Shown piece after piece: positions 34,971 through 45,826 of a DNA stretch of 64,000 bases. Where the stretch lies: the NCBI GenBank assembly GCA_049999725.1, contig JBNGIS010034175.1, forward strand, positions 124,001-188,000, written 5' to 3'. A program made the translations under genes and the position numbers. The stretch is from Haplomitrium mnioides (taxonomy: Eukaryota > Marchantiophyta > Haplomitriopsida > Calobryales). A model generated the notes under the pieces. That model made no database searches. It had not been told where the DNA came from and saw only the letters and a program-made list of their open reading frames with translations. The first letter of the stretch is position 1. Each line of letters begins with the position of its first letter.

Positions 34971-36584
34971 GTGACTTGATAACCTAAAAAACAAATTCCA
35001 TACAACTTTAGTAAAAGAATTGAAGAATGAAAAAATAACTTGCCAACAATTTCTCAAAGCTTGAGTAAAATGAGGACATCTTTGACTCCTCATTGCTTAT
35101 AGTATACTCCATCCTTGCTTCCTTGCACGAGTTGCAATACAACTCAAAGCAAAAGGATTTTACCATCACCCTGAAAACTTTATGTCTCTTAAGTTCCCGA
35201 TACATTTCTTCACATGAAAGCTCTTCGGCTTTCACTTGCTTCAAATTAGAAATTTGTATTTTGTTGGGAAGACCTTGAAAGAACCTCCTTAGTGTTCGCT
35301 TCTTGTCCTCTATTCTAGAAGATTCTTTGGCCTTTGGCTTCTGACCCTTGACCATATTTTTCTCCCACATCGTAAGTATGCTCTGTTGTAACTCCTAGAG
35401 CTTTCCAATTCAAAACACTAGTTGGAACCAATTATCTTGAGTTGTGAAGATCTTCTCAAGAGTGGACTTTGGTTTTATTTCCAAAGTCTCCAGTACCAGT
35501 TCTCTTTTTAATTTTTAGGATGACACCATCTCTCTCTTCATGTACCTCTTATATCATCGCTTGACCTTTTGAATGGACGTCATTTCAAACCTATAGTGTT
35601 GGTCATAATTGTCATCAATTGCAAACACGCAAGCTTCAATTAGTGTGAGCCCCATGTAAACATAGCAATTGCAGAGTAAAAGCATAGGATTTTTTGCTCC
35701 ATATTTTATAATTAAAAGTTGCCTTGCAACAACACTATGATTGCTTCTTACAATCTCATATCTATATTTGTCAGGGTTCTTGATGTTGAACTCAGACTAA
35801 GCTCTTAACCTAGACTTTGGGTCTACCACAACAATGAAGAAACTATATGCATACTTATTTAAAAGCATTCTTTGCGCCAAAAGCTTCACAAAATCCTCAT
35901 TTAACCTATTATACTAAAATGGCTCCCAATTATCCATTCTAGAGTTTGGAAGGTTCAAATTCTCCAACTGAATTGTTATTATTTCCTCTGGAACTCTGCA
36001 CCGCTAGATGGCATACTCCTTAATCTTATTTTTTTTTCCTCAAACACTGTCTCAATATCCACTTACTCTCATTCTTAAAAGGTATGTATAGCCTCTTGTG
36101 TAATTGCTTTCTTACTCTTGAGGCTAGAGCCTGCACCAGCTCTCTTCCTACTTCCTCCTCTGAGTTGCTAGGAGTTGAAGATGAAGGGGCTACCAAAGAT
36201 GAACTTGTTATAGTGGGAGGCAAGACCGACTTCTCTTCAACAGATGGTTGGAGCATAGGCTTCTTCTTGGATAGAGCCTACTTCTTCTTTTTTGGAGCCT
36301 CGATTGGCTCCACCTCCTTTTTTTTTGGTAGCAGATGGTCTCCGTGTTGGTTCCATTAACATTGTCACCACGCTTTGACATGGCACAAGTTGCTGAATAT
36401 GCACCTTTTGCTTGACTTTCAAAGTTTGATAGAGATAGAAAACTTGATGAAGTCTCTTTCTACCTGCTTTGCGTCAAAGTAACCGTTGATAAAGCTCAAA
36501 AAAGACTAAAAAAACTAAAAAGAAAAAGAAAGGAAATGGTCAATGACTTAACACAAAAAAATTTCAAAGATTTAATAAGTGGTT

Positions 36585-36900
36585 CTTAGTGTTTGAGTCT
36601 TTAGCCTAAGCCCAAATGTACTAGAGAGTCTATGTGAGCATGAACTCTCTGGTCCTAGCAAGCATCGACTAGAGAGTCCATGTGCACCTAAACTCCCTAA
36701 TCCATGTGAGCATGGACTTAGGAGTCTATGCGAGCATGTACTTCCTAGTCCATGCGGAAGTCCGGCCATGCATGCACTAGGGAGCCTTTGCATGCCTAGA
36801 CTCTAGAGTCCATGTGCGCATAGACTAGGGAGTCTATGCTCGCATAGACTAGGAAGTACATGCGGGCCTAAACCCAAAAGTCCATGCACTCATGGACTCG
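36585..36900. repeat. Palindromic-core repeat array in intron 1 (copy F)
   Basis: About ten units alternate CTAGGGAGTCTATGCTCGCATAGACTAGGAAGT-type palindromes. The array lies wholly in intron 1 (36506-36949). The anchor GGGAGTC/TAGAGTC differs slightly from copy E. Confidence 0.8.
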
Positions 36901-37479
36901 GGAGCAACAAAAAATTAAAATAACTAAAAACAAATTTTGTAAGTCTTACCTTGTCGTCGCCGAAAGCCAACTGCAGATCCTTGGTGAAGATGTCTTGTAG
37001 CTTCATCTCGTTTAAAGAAAAATTTCTTTGGTAAAGCCTTGAACAGAGTTTTCGACAATTTTGACTGCACAAGAAGCCTCATGTAGGCTCTATGCCCCTC
37101 CCAAATTATTGTGATTTGGACAAAAATACCCAAGTTAAATTTTTTATCTTCACCAAGAAAAAGGTACAAGTGATGGTCAATGTACTTTATCGTTCCACAA
37201 CAAAATAACCATTTGTAGGCTAGCTTTTATGGCTTTAACCCCTTTAAAACATTCAAATGCCTATAGGACTTTGGTTGAGCTGGTTTGGGAGCATTGGTCT
37301 GTGATGTTAATCTCTCAAAATTGTAAACTTGTAAAAATGAAAGGCAGAAATTTTACAAAAAAATGTTCACAATCAATGAAAGGCAGAAAATAGCTAAATG
37401 ATAAGAAATTGCAAGAATGACAATGATAAGAAAACAAAAACCGGAAAGTGAACTCGCAATAATAGAAAGAAACTTTCTA

Positions 37480-37605
37480 TTGTTGCTCTTTTTACACCAA
37501 AATTTCAAAAAAACGTGTTTTCCTACTAAAAAATGATTTGTGGAGCTCTTTACACGTAGATTCGCATGGTCAAAAAAACATTTAGTACACAAAACATTGC
37601 TTGTT
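37480..37605. promoter_or_regulatory. Divergent promoter region, copy F
   Basis: The core GGAGCTCTTTACACGTAG lies at 37542-37559. GGTGTAAAAAGAGC on the minus strand (about 37485-37500) is the methylase-side TATA position, and TTAGTACACAAAACATTG on the plus strand (about 37580-37597) is the DUF7869-side position. Confidence 0.5.
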
Positions 37606-37989
37606 CTTATCTTTCCAATTTCTTTCTTTCATTTCATTCACAAATATTCTAGAATTTTGTCGTTTTGTGAAAATTTCTTCAAAAACACATCTTTTAAGTA
37701 TACTAGTGGAAGTTGAGAATATTTATTAAAATATTTTCCTTAAATTGCTTCTTTTGTATTGTTATTTTTTGATGGTAAGAGTTTTTAAAGACAAGAAGAG
37801 GTTAGAATTTCAAGATTCATGTTCAAAAGAAAGTTTTACTTTTGGCTAATAGCTTGAGATAATTTCAAACCTCATTTTAAAGGAGGTAAGAGATGGAATC
37901 CCTAAAGCATCAAGTGTGATGGCAAGTATTTGGGGGAAAAAGATGGCCTTTGTTGAATCAGGTATGTCTACTCAAGAGGATTAAGCAAG

Positions 37990-38130
37990 TGAACCCTATG
38001 CAATTCAAGGTCAAGGAGTGAACCCAATGCGCATATAGGATCAAGGAGTGATCAACTTGTGCACAAAAGATCAAAGAGAGAACTAATAGGTGTATAAGAT
38101 CCAATACTCAACCCTCTACACACAATGGAT
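37990..38130 (+). repeat. In-frame coding repeat, DUF7869 exon 1 (copy F)
   Basis: Units like GTGAACCCAATGCGCATATAGGATCAAGGA repeat about four times, in the same place and frame as in copies B and E. Confidence 0.6.
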
Positions 38131-38556
38131 CTTTATTGTCGGCCAAGTTGTCAAAGTTGAATCTTTTAACTACTATAATACATCAATAGAAAGACCTTCA
38201 AGTCAAAATTTTGAGACAACTATGGAACTTTTTTTGTTCTCATGAGATGAAGACAACAATATTCAAGATCTTAATGTGTTTGTTAAAAACAAAAAAAAGC
38301 ATAGAATCGGTGAATTGTTTCAGTTTTGGAGATGATTTGCTTTCATCGATGACACCACTCAAACAATGAGTGATTTCAACTTAGACTTCTGAATGAGATT
38401 GGGAAATATTTTAGAAACCGAATTCAAATTGAGAAATCTTTAGATGACAAGTTTGGAAACGATTCTAATAAAGAGTCTTAATCAGCTAATATTTCATTGA
38501 AACTAACGCCAAAAGCACCGATTATTTTACAAAAATATTTCCTAATATTCAAGATA

Positions 38557-38994
38557 TGTAACACTCCACATATACACACAAGTTAGCACAAACACATATG
38601 AGAGAAGCGCACAAAGACTTCAAAAACCCCCAAGGTAAGAGATGCCAAACAAGGCACTCTCCCTTCTTTATATACTTGATAGAAAGCTCCTTGCTTACAT
38701 AGGTGGAGGAACCTTATTGGTTCCTTTTCTATCCTCTTCTTATTGGACCCCTCTTCTTTCTCTCGCTCTGATTGGACCACCTTTTACTTTCATTCTGCTT
38801 CTGCCACGTGTCCTTATTTGAACTCCCTCTTTCACTTTAATTCGTTGACTTTTTCTCCTCTTGCCAGGTGTCCCACTCTCTATAATAGCAATCTCTTTTT
38901 GCTACTCTAACTTAGTAATGTCTTTCTAGACATAGTTGACACTATATCGTACGTTATTTGTAGCCATAACTTACTAAAGCTAGTGATCATTACA
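38557..38994 (-). mobile_element. Solo LTR (438 bp) with AGATA target duplication
   Basis: TGTAACACTCC opens and GATCATTACA closes the insert, with AGATA at both edges (38552-38556 and 38995-38999). The uninterrupted sequence in copy E (CTAATATTCAAAATAATGATG) confirms the empty site. On the minus strand AAGTATATAAAGAAGG, about 100 bp before the end, is a TATA box in the usual U3/R position, so the LTR is read on the minus strand. Superfamily uncertain; Ty3-like is a guess. No internal region remains. Confidence 0.85.
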
Positions 38995-40059
38995 AGATAT
39001 TAATGAAGATTCTCTTTTGGCATGGTCTAGTTCTCCCAATCCTCAAGGTGGTCTACATCCATCAAAAACCTATTTCGAAGGAACAAACAGTGTTATCGAT
39101 AATACTCATGATCTCTAAGAAGATGAATTATCTCCAATAGTTGGATTTTCCTACAGACCAAATCGATCGACAACACCTAAGAATTCTTTGTCTCGGCCAA
39201 AACCCAAACGGATAAACACTTTACATGAAAATTCTTTGCGGAAAGTCTATCATAACAAGAGCTTTGTGAAGAAAAAGTTCGATCACATATCAATTTTAAA
39301 ATTGAGGAGAATTTCATGTTGTCAGAATAATTGTTTATTGTTATGCAAGACATATTTTTTGAGAACTATGATAAAAACATATTTTCAACAAAGCATGAAG
39401 AATCGAGATATCATATTATAGTGGAGAATACTAAGTAAAGACTCTGATGTTGACAATTGGTTCACTCTACCTAACAGTAGCGCTACTTGTAGAAGGGCCT
39501 TCAAATTAGTATTATCAATAGGGAATAATAAAATTCGAAGGGTTCTCAAAAATGCATATTATATAGGCATTTTTAGAAATAGAGAACTATCTTCTAAAAG
39601 AGTTTTCATACGTGAATGGATGGATAGTTTTTTTGATGGACAGTATGAGAGAATGTCCACTCGCAAAGTTTGTAGCTTGTCGGATAATTTTAAAGAATGG
39701 GAAGTTTATGACTACTACACAACCTACTTAAAAGAGAAAGATCTCGATTGCATTCTTAGATTTTTCAGGTTTTACAAAACAATAGAGAAATCATTTTCCA
39801 AATGTTAAAACTCCAAAATGCATTAGATTTGTTGTTTGTGAAACTTAAGAAGAAATTAAATCATTGTGAAAAAAATATGTCTTGGAGTCTTACAAAGGTA
39901 TTAAATTTATTATCTTTTGAAACCTTCTATTATTATGATTCTCTTTTTACAAGACTCAGAGCTTAGTTCTAGAGATGTTATGCTTTCTAAACTTAGTGCA
40001 ATAAGACATTTGTTTTTTTAAGTTGTTTTACAAACAAGGTTTGAGTTAAAAAAACCTTA

Positions 40060-40490
40060 GCAAGACTCTATGATTGCATAGGGTTTGTTGTTTTAGTTTG
40101 AATCTATACCATATCAAGAGTCAAATAAAGCGAGGAAATTTTTCTCATTGTCGGATGTGACCTTAGCATTGCATCGAGCTTGCTACTTTTGCTTTGAATT
40201 CAAAGTCCTTTGCTAAATAAACAATATCAAGAATAGTTTATGTTGTTTGCAAATCATATGCGTGCAAAGGTTTTGTTCTTGTTTCTTTCCAATCCAATTA
40301 TGACAATAGTCAAAGAAAACCTAGATATTGATGTTGTTGCTTATGGTTTTATGTGTGCATAGGATCAGTTATTGTTTCCTTTGATCCTTTGCGTGCATAG
40401 AATCAGTTATGGTTTCCATTGATACGTTGTGCGCATAGGATCTATTATTGCTTTTTTAATCCTAGGCGAACATAGAGTCCAAGCTACTAT
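40060..40490. repeat. Repeat array in the DUF7869-gene intron (copy F)
   Basis: Units of CCTTTGCGTGCATAGAATCAGTTATTG type lie between the donor (39898) and acceptor (40700), as in copies B and E. Confidence 0.7.
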
Positions 40491-41783
40491 TGAAATTGAA
40501 GTTCTAGCTTGTAACCCATTGTGTGTAAATGTTGTTTTTCTTTTTTTGCTTGTTTCAAGTCAAAGACAAGTACTTATTGTGAATGTTATTTAGATTCTCT
40601 TATATTTGAATTAACCAAAGTTTATTTTAAATTTTTTTATAAATTTTCACTTATCTAGTTACTACTTTACTTAACTACTTTTATTTCTTTGTTGCTTTAG
40701 GATGATGCAATCAAATATAATCACAATGTATTTCTTTATAATGACCAACAAATGATAGAAAGAACAAAACCTACAAACCATCGAAGAAAATGTTATGCCA
40801 ATGGTTAAAAGCACTTAGAAATTATGATTGATAGAATGGATCAAAAGAAAAAAGCCCTTTCACACAAGCGTGGGCCATTAAAAAACAGTGATACAGATTG
40901 TTTGGTAGGTGTTCATGTTGTTGGTGCCTTAATATTCAATCATGCTTTTTCTTCAAGGGTCTTTCTAACCTAAAGAAACTTGAGAATCGACTCCAATTTG
41001 ACAGCTACGGTACTCAATAGAATATTGTGTGACTTTGAAGGGCCGTTGCCTCCAACTTTGTATCTTCAAGTGGATGACACAACACAAGAAAATAAGAATT
41101 CCATCTTATTTGGATATCTTGCTTTCTTTATTGTCAAGAATGTTTTCCAAAAACTCACAATGGTATTTCTCATAGTTGGCCATACTCCTAAATTAGACAG
41201 AGAAATTTTTAACTCATTGTTGATTCCTCTCAAGGCATATTCTGAAATCAAATGATCTTAAAAAAAAGAAAGAGAAGTTGCGTAGAGAAAGTGGTCTTTG
41301 CAATAAAAGACAACATAAGTGAGAATTGCTATAAGTTTTTTACAATATTCAATGGTGGAATGACTTTTTTTTAACCCAACAAGAGATTGCGGCTTACAAG
41401 TTGAAAGAAAAAGACGAGGGCTTGAAGTAGAACTTACCTTTCCACCTTCACAATTGGCAAGTACTTGTAATGATTCTCAAAATGTTTGTCTAGTTTTTCA
41501 GTTTGATGCTCAATAGACAAAGAAAGATGAGAAATCTATGATGGAGTACCTTGGTTGTGAGAAGGGATTTTTTCACACAACATAAGATATAGGCACAAAT
41601 TTGGCAACTTACATAATGTGAATACCATAATGTTTTCTTGTGTTGTTACATCTCTTGATTCAAAAAGCAGATCATTTTGGATTGCCAAAGTTCTCAAAGT
41701 TTTGTCATTTGATAAGGAAGAACTTCCAAACCCGAAACAAGTACCTGTTCAATGGTGTGCTTGTGAGACTCAAGATGCATTTT

Positions 41784-44004
41784 TGTAGTGATAGGGTGAA
41801 TCCCAAAACACTTAGTTCTACCTACTTTTTGGTAGAGAAAATATGCAAAGAAGGACAAAATCCACTCACAAATTAATTACTTCAACAAATCTGCTCCTCT
41901 CTTTCTAGATCATGTTTAAGCTCTAAAAGATCAACTTTCCTAACTCTCATGCGGATTAAATTTGAGATGTCAAACTTCTTCTGAAAAGACCCATCGGATC
42001 AGTCCTCAAACTATCAAAACAACCATAAACAACCTTCCTTGTGCCACCCAACGCCGCATTCTAATGGGAAGTTGGAACGTCTTAATGACCTCAAATTTAT
42101 CGGCTTTTTTGACTATCTCGCTATCCAACAACTTAGCTCACATTACCTGAAAACTTTCAACCAATCAACAATCAGAATCGACTTCCATGTGTCGTCATTG
42201 GATGTCGTTTTCCACTAGAAGCTTGACCGTCACCCCGATGGATATAACCAGACTGCACGAATCTATCGGAATCCTTCTGATCCTAATTTTTGGACTACAA
42301 ATTCTTCTCTTCTGCGATAACTTCCGCCACTCACTAGAACTCAACACGCATCCTGATAAAGAATTTCATAAACCTATTTTTTCAACTTTGAAACCTTCTA
42401 ATTCTTGCTTCACTTTCAATCCTTTCTTTCTCTTTTCCTCTCAAAACATATCCTTTGAGCCAAATCAAATGACTACAATCTTAACGACTTACGTAGACCA
42501 GCTTGAATATTTTTAAAAAATGAAAATGAATTTTGATAAGACTTAGAACGTGAGAAAGCTGTCAAACTTTGTCACCTCCAAAGCAGCGACCAATCAAACA
42601 TCCTCCCCGTCTTCTAATTTTTAAAGATCTTTATACATTCTCTCTAAATGTTCTTTCTAGTTCTTATCAAGACTTATGACTTGTGGTTCTCTTTTCTCCG
42701 CACTTGCGATCTCTCTTCTCTTAACACTAACCATTGTACACCTTCTTTTACCTCGTGCACTCTTCAAGAATTATGCTTCTACCCAGGTAGGACACAAGAC
42801 TTGGAGAGCTTATCCTCTCCAAAACTTCTCAACACTCTTCCTTCCTCTCAACAAGTTACAAAAAATGCTTTCGAATTTGAGGACAATTCTACCTTGAGTA
42901 ATTGCCTTGACATATTAAAGAGATATTCAGCCCATCAGCCAAGCCTAATCCCACAAATCCATCGACCCTCAAAATCAGTTTCTCTCTCCTCCCTTTATAG
43001 CCCTTATGCTTATTCATCAAAGCTTCCTATTCACTCTCTCGATCAAGTAGACCCTAAGATCAACTCGAACTCAACTCTGCCTTGATCGACTCCCTTCTTG
43101 GGCTTCTTCTCTCTGTTGCACTATTTCCAAAGATAAACAGACATCAACAAAAACAACCCACTACAAAACTCATAGTACAAGGATGAAGTGTTTGACCCCT
43201 TCACTGATTTCAGCATTCAATTTATACATTTCAGAGTTTCAATCCTTTCCAAACATAGCACCCTATAGCAGATCAACACATCGCTTCCTATATCAAAAGA
43301 AACATCTGAATACTCAAATCAGATCCGCCAACGACATCTTCATCAAGAACATTTCTGCATCAATCTTGCGACAATGGCTGCATCATTATTTCTAATCCAC
43401 ACATTGCGTATGATAGCTCTTTGGAAAACCTTTGAAAAGACCTTTCCTGCAAGTATAGAACTCCTCATTGGGACCAAAATTTCCGCTTCAAATGTGAGCA
43501 TTGGTGTCTATCTAAAAACAATCTTTTTTCTTATCCAAAACGTTGTCATCCGATTCTGATTTTTGGTTTCTTCCAAATCCAAACTTTCTTTTTGGGTGCT
43601 CTTCTTTTTCGAATCTGATTTTTTGGATGCACCTAACTTCTGTAATCTTGCAACTTTAAATGAGTTCTTGTTTCTCAACCAAATTGGGTGTGTGATTGCT
43701 CAGTGGACAACTCTTTAGAAGAGCTTTCTATCAAAAGAGAAAAATCTTCATTTGGAGCAGAAATGGCTCTTCAATTAAAACCTGAATGTCTGACCTTAAA
43801 ATTATCATCTCGATGACAATCTCAATATGAAACTTTTAGCAACATCTTGTCAAATCTTCAAAGCAGATTCTCATTTTTCCTTTGATTCAAATGAACACTT
43901 TCTCACTAATTGTCTTCTTCATAATGTACAAATTTTCAAAAACTCAAAGAAATAAGAAGTTGGAAGGCCAATTCATGATACATTTGGTGATTTGCTCCCT
44001 CTCA
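41784..44004. mobile_element. 2,221-bp LTR-type insertion with ATTTT target duplication
   Basis: The insert begins TGTAGTGATAGGGTG and ends CTCCCTCTCA (TG..CA), flanked by ATTTT at 41779-41783 and 44005-44009. Comparison with copies B and E, where GATGTATTTT runs directly into the next codons, defines the edges. I see no internal repeat of its start, so it may be a long solo LTR rather than a complete element. Base composition is less AT-rich and pyrimidine-rich on this strand. No protein is recognised in it; the open frames at 42.2-43.1 kb look fortuitous. Confidence 0.7.
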
Positions 44005-44619
44005 ATTTTATGGACAATACTTTCCAGCAAAAAAAAAGCAGTAACAAAAGAGAAACGCAGATTCAAGTTACATTATGATGTACTTGATGTAACACAAATC
44101 AATATTTTGTCTTTTGATTTTCTTCTCACACAAAAAATCCAATTGAGAAAAGACACTCTAGCTACCATTGAGTCAAATCTATTTGAGTACGGAAGACAAA
44201 AAGCAATCAATCCTGATGTGTTTGAAGGAGATTCAATCAAGGTTGTAAACACTTAGCCAGACCATGTTAATCTTGATAAATCTTCTGAAGCTAAATCCAA
44301 AGAAGTCGACATGAGCGACTGAAGTTATTTAAGAATCGCATTGTATATTGCATACTTTCAATTTACATTGTAATTTAAGATTACTATTTTATAAAATACT
44401 CGAGAATGTTATGAAGTAATTTCTTGAATTACATGCCACCTTGAACTTTTTAGTGTAAATCTTCCAAGTTCATTGTTATTACTCTCGTGAATGAAACTTG
44501 AATATACATTTTATATTTTCCTTTGGTTTGTAAAATATTTTCTTATCCAAAATGTAGCTATATTCTTTCCTTCTTTATTGTTTTCTAGAAGAGTTTAATG
44601 TTTTTGTATTGCTGAAGCG

Positions 44620-45190
44620 TGTGCCCAAATTGAGTACTTAATTGTTTGCTTGCAAGGACTTTGATGTAAAACTTGAAACCTTTAATGCGCTTTGACTGAG
44701 ATGTAGAGCTTTTTGCCCCCTTTACTTGTAGATTCTAAATTAGAAAGCGTAATCTTTAGTGTGCCTAGATTTTGCTACAAAAGAAAAGATCCTTTAGCAC
44801 ATTTATAACTGGATGTAGAAGTCGGAAGCATATGTACGCATAGACTTTGATGAGCAAGTTGAAATCTCATGCGCACAAAGACTCTGCTGCAAAACGTAAA
44901 ACCTAGGTTCAACTTAGTCTTTGTTGCCCAGTGTTCATATGTTGAGCTTAGATTCCTATGTGTGCATAGACTCTGGTGTGGAGTGTTGAGATGTTGAGTT
45001 CAAATTCCTATGCGCGGATAGACTTTCCTGTGGAAGTCCAAGCTCTCCAAATGTACTAACTTTGATATACAACCCTCAAGCTTCTACATACAGAGACTAC
45101 TATATGGAACTTAGATTATACACCACTCAAAGACTCTCTAGCAAAACTCGAAACCTTTTGTATGGAAGATTCTAGTCAAAAACTTATAGA
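44620..45190. repeat. Repeat array downstream of the DUF7869 gene (copy F)
   Basis: Degenerate units GACTTTGATGTAAAACTTG and CCTATGTGTGCATAGACTCTGG resemble 7.4-7.9 and 29.0-29.55 kb. The flank then runs AT-rich to the right terminus. Confidence 0.7.
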
Positions 45191-45781
45191 TTTTGCTTGC
45201 TACACTCTTAAGTAAATCTCTATAGTCGTTGTCTTTTTAATTATGAACTATGGCTTCTTTGTGTATATGATTCTTTGAATTACAAAAGTTTTTTTATTAC
45301 TAAAACTTTCTATAACATGCCCACTTTAATGTTTGCGCCCATAGATTTTTAGCTACAAAAGAAAGCTTATTTCTTGCTTGAACTTGAAAATAAAGCTCTA
45401 AAATCCATGAAATGTTTTGTATTGTTGGTTATTGTGTCTACAATTCTAAACTCATTCTCTTGACTTCTAGTCCTCTTGGGTATATTCTAATATATATTTC
45501 AATTTTTGGGCTTTTAAATGTAATCAATGCTAAATGCAAGTTTCTTTTGAAAACATACCATAATTTTATACTTTTCATCGATTTTGAGATTTCAAATATT
45601 TTCATAAAAACTAAGAATATCGTTTGATTTTGCACAATGAAAGTGATTCTTGTTCTATCATGTTTGTTAAACGGCAAAAATGAAGCTAAAAAACTTACGT
45701 AATTTTTGTTTTTCAAAAATAACCTCGTTTTCTTTGTTTTTTGAGTTCAAAAACTACAATTTTTCATATAAACAATTTCAT

Positions 45782-45821
45782 GTTTGGAATAGTCTATTAT
45801 TGGTTCAAAGTAGAGGTTGTT
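45782..45821. repeat. Right terminal inverted repeat, copy F
   Basis: Its inverse complement AACAACCTCTACTTTGAACC corresponds to GCAACCACTACTTTGATTTA at the left end. Inner positions are more diverged. ACTTG follows directly. Confidence 0.6.
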
Positions 45822-45826
45822 ACTTG

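Larger units (their letters stand above)
33461..37330 (-). pseudogene. Copy F: ParB-beta-class DNA methylase gene, all four exons
   Basis: Exon 1 is about 37330-36950 (TSQTNAPKPAQPKSYRHLN). Intron 1 is 36506-36949. Exon 2 is 35044-36505 with linker (VRKQLHKRLY), ParB-like block (VVVDPKSRLRA, YRYEIVRSNHSVVARQLL) and a well preserved post-ParB part at 35008-35370 (WEKNMVKGQKPKAK, FFQGLPNKIQISNLKQV). Intron 2 is 34739-35043 (GC donor). Exon 3 is 34185-34738 with motif IV decayed. Intron 3 is 34090-34184. Exon 4 is 33461-34089: KLKHPKDNFFVYVYQKPLAL (motif X), LDLSFGFGIGLVCALKLMQN (motif I, SAM-binding loop altered), HIAVEYDRCQSICILKRVL, and an open C-terminus ending AEVVVVD. About 1,000 residues in all. 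It shows the native C-terminus lost in copies D and E. Predicted nuclear DNA amino-methylase; inactive here. Confidence 0.75.
37919..44322 (+). pseudogene. Copy F: DUF7869-family transposase-like gene, interrupted twice
   Basis: Start MASIWGKKMAFVESG (37919). Exon 1 to the donor ACAAAG/GTATTA (GT at 39898) includes the coding repeat, SRPKPKRINTLHENSLRKVY, ISCCQNNCLLLCKTYF (39188-39421) and WMDSFFDGQYERMSTRKV..VYDYYTTYLKEK (39620-39808). The intron 39898-40700 ends with TTGCTTTAG. Exon 2 has PTLYLQVDDTTQENKN and FLIVGHTPKLDREIF (40980-41255). About 130 residues after VGHT, present in copy E, are deleted. The C-terminal domain (CVVTSLDSKSRSFW..) is split by the 41784-44004 insertion and resumes at 44010 (FKLHYDVLDVTQINILSFDF), ending at TGA 44320-44322. 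The first conserved Asp region reads MIDRMDQKK. A solo LTR also splits exon 1. Non-functional. Confidence 0.75.
32480..45821. mobile_element. Copy F: nearly full-length two-gene DNA transposon-like element
   Basis: About 13.3 kb bounded by related termini in inverted orientation: CAACCACTACTTTGA at 32481 and, on the opposite strand, CAACCTCTACTTTGA from 45819. A possible 5-bp target duplication ACTTG (32475-32479 and 45822-45826) flanks it. Order inside: left terminus, repeat array, methylase gene (-), divergent promoter, DUF7869 gene (+), repeat array, right terminus. Two later insertions (38557-38994 and 41784-44004) interrupt the right gene; without them the element would be about 10.7 kb. 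Confidence 0.65.

Noticed and set aside
42187-43085. Two open frames of 109 and 145 codons inside the 2.2-kb insertion
   Set aside because: Neither shows a recognisable motif. They overlap each other's region in pyrimidine-rich DNA and are probably fortuitous.
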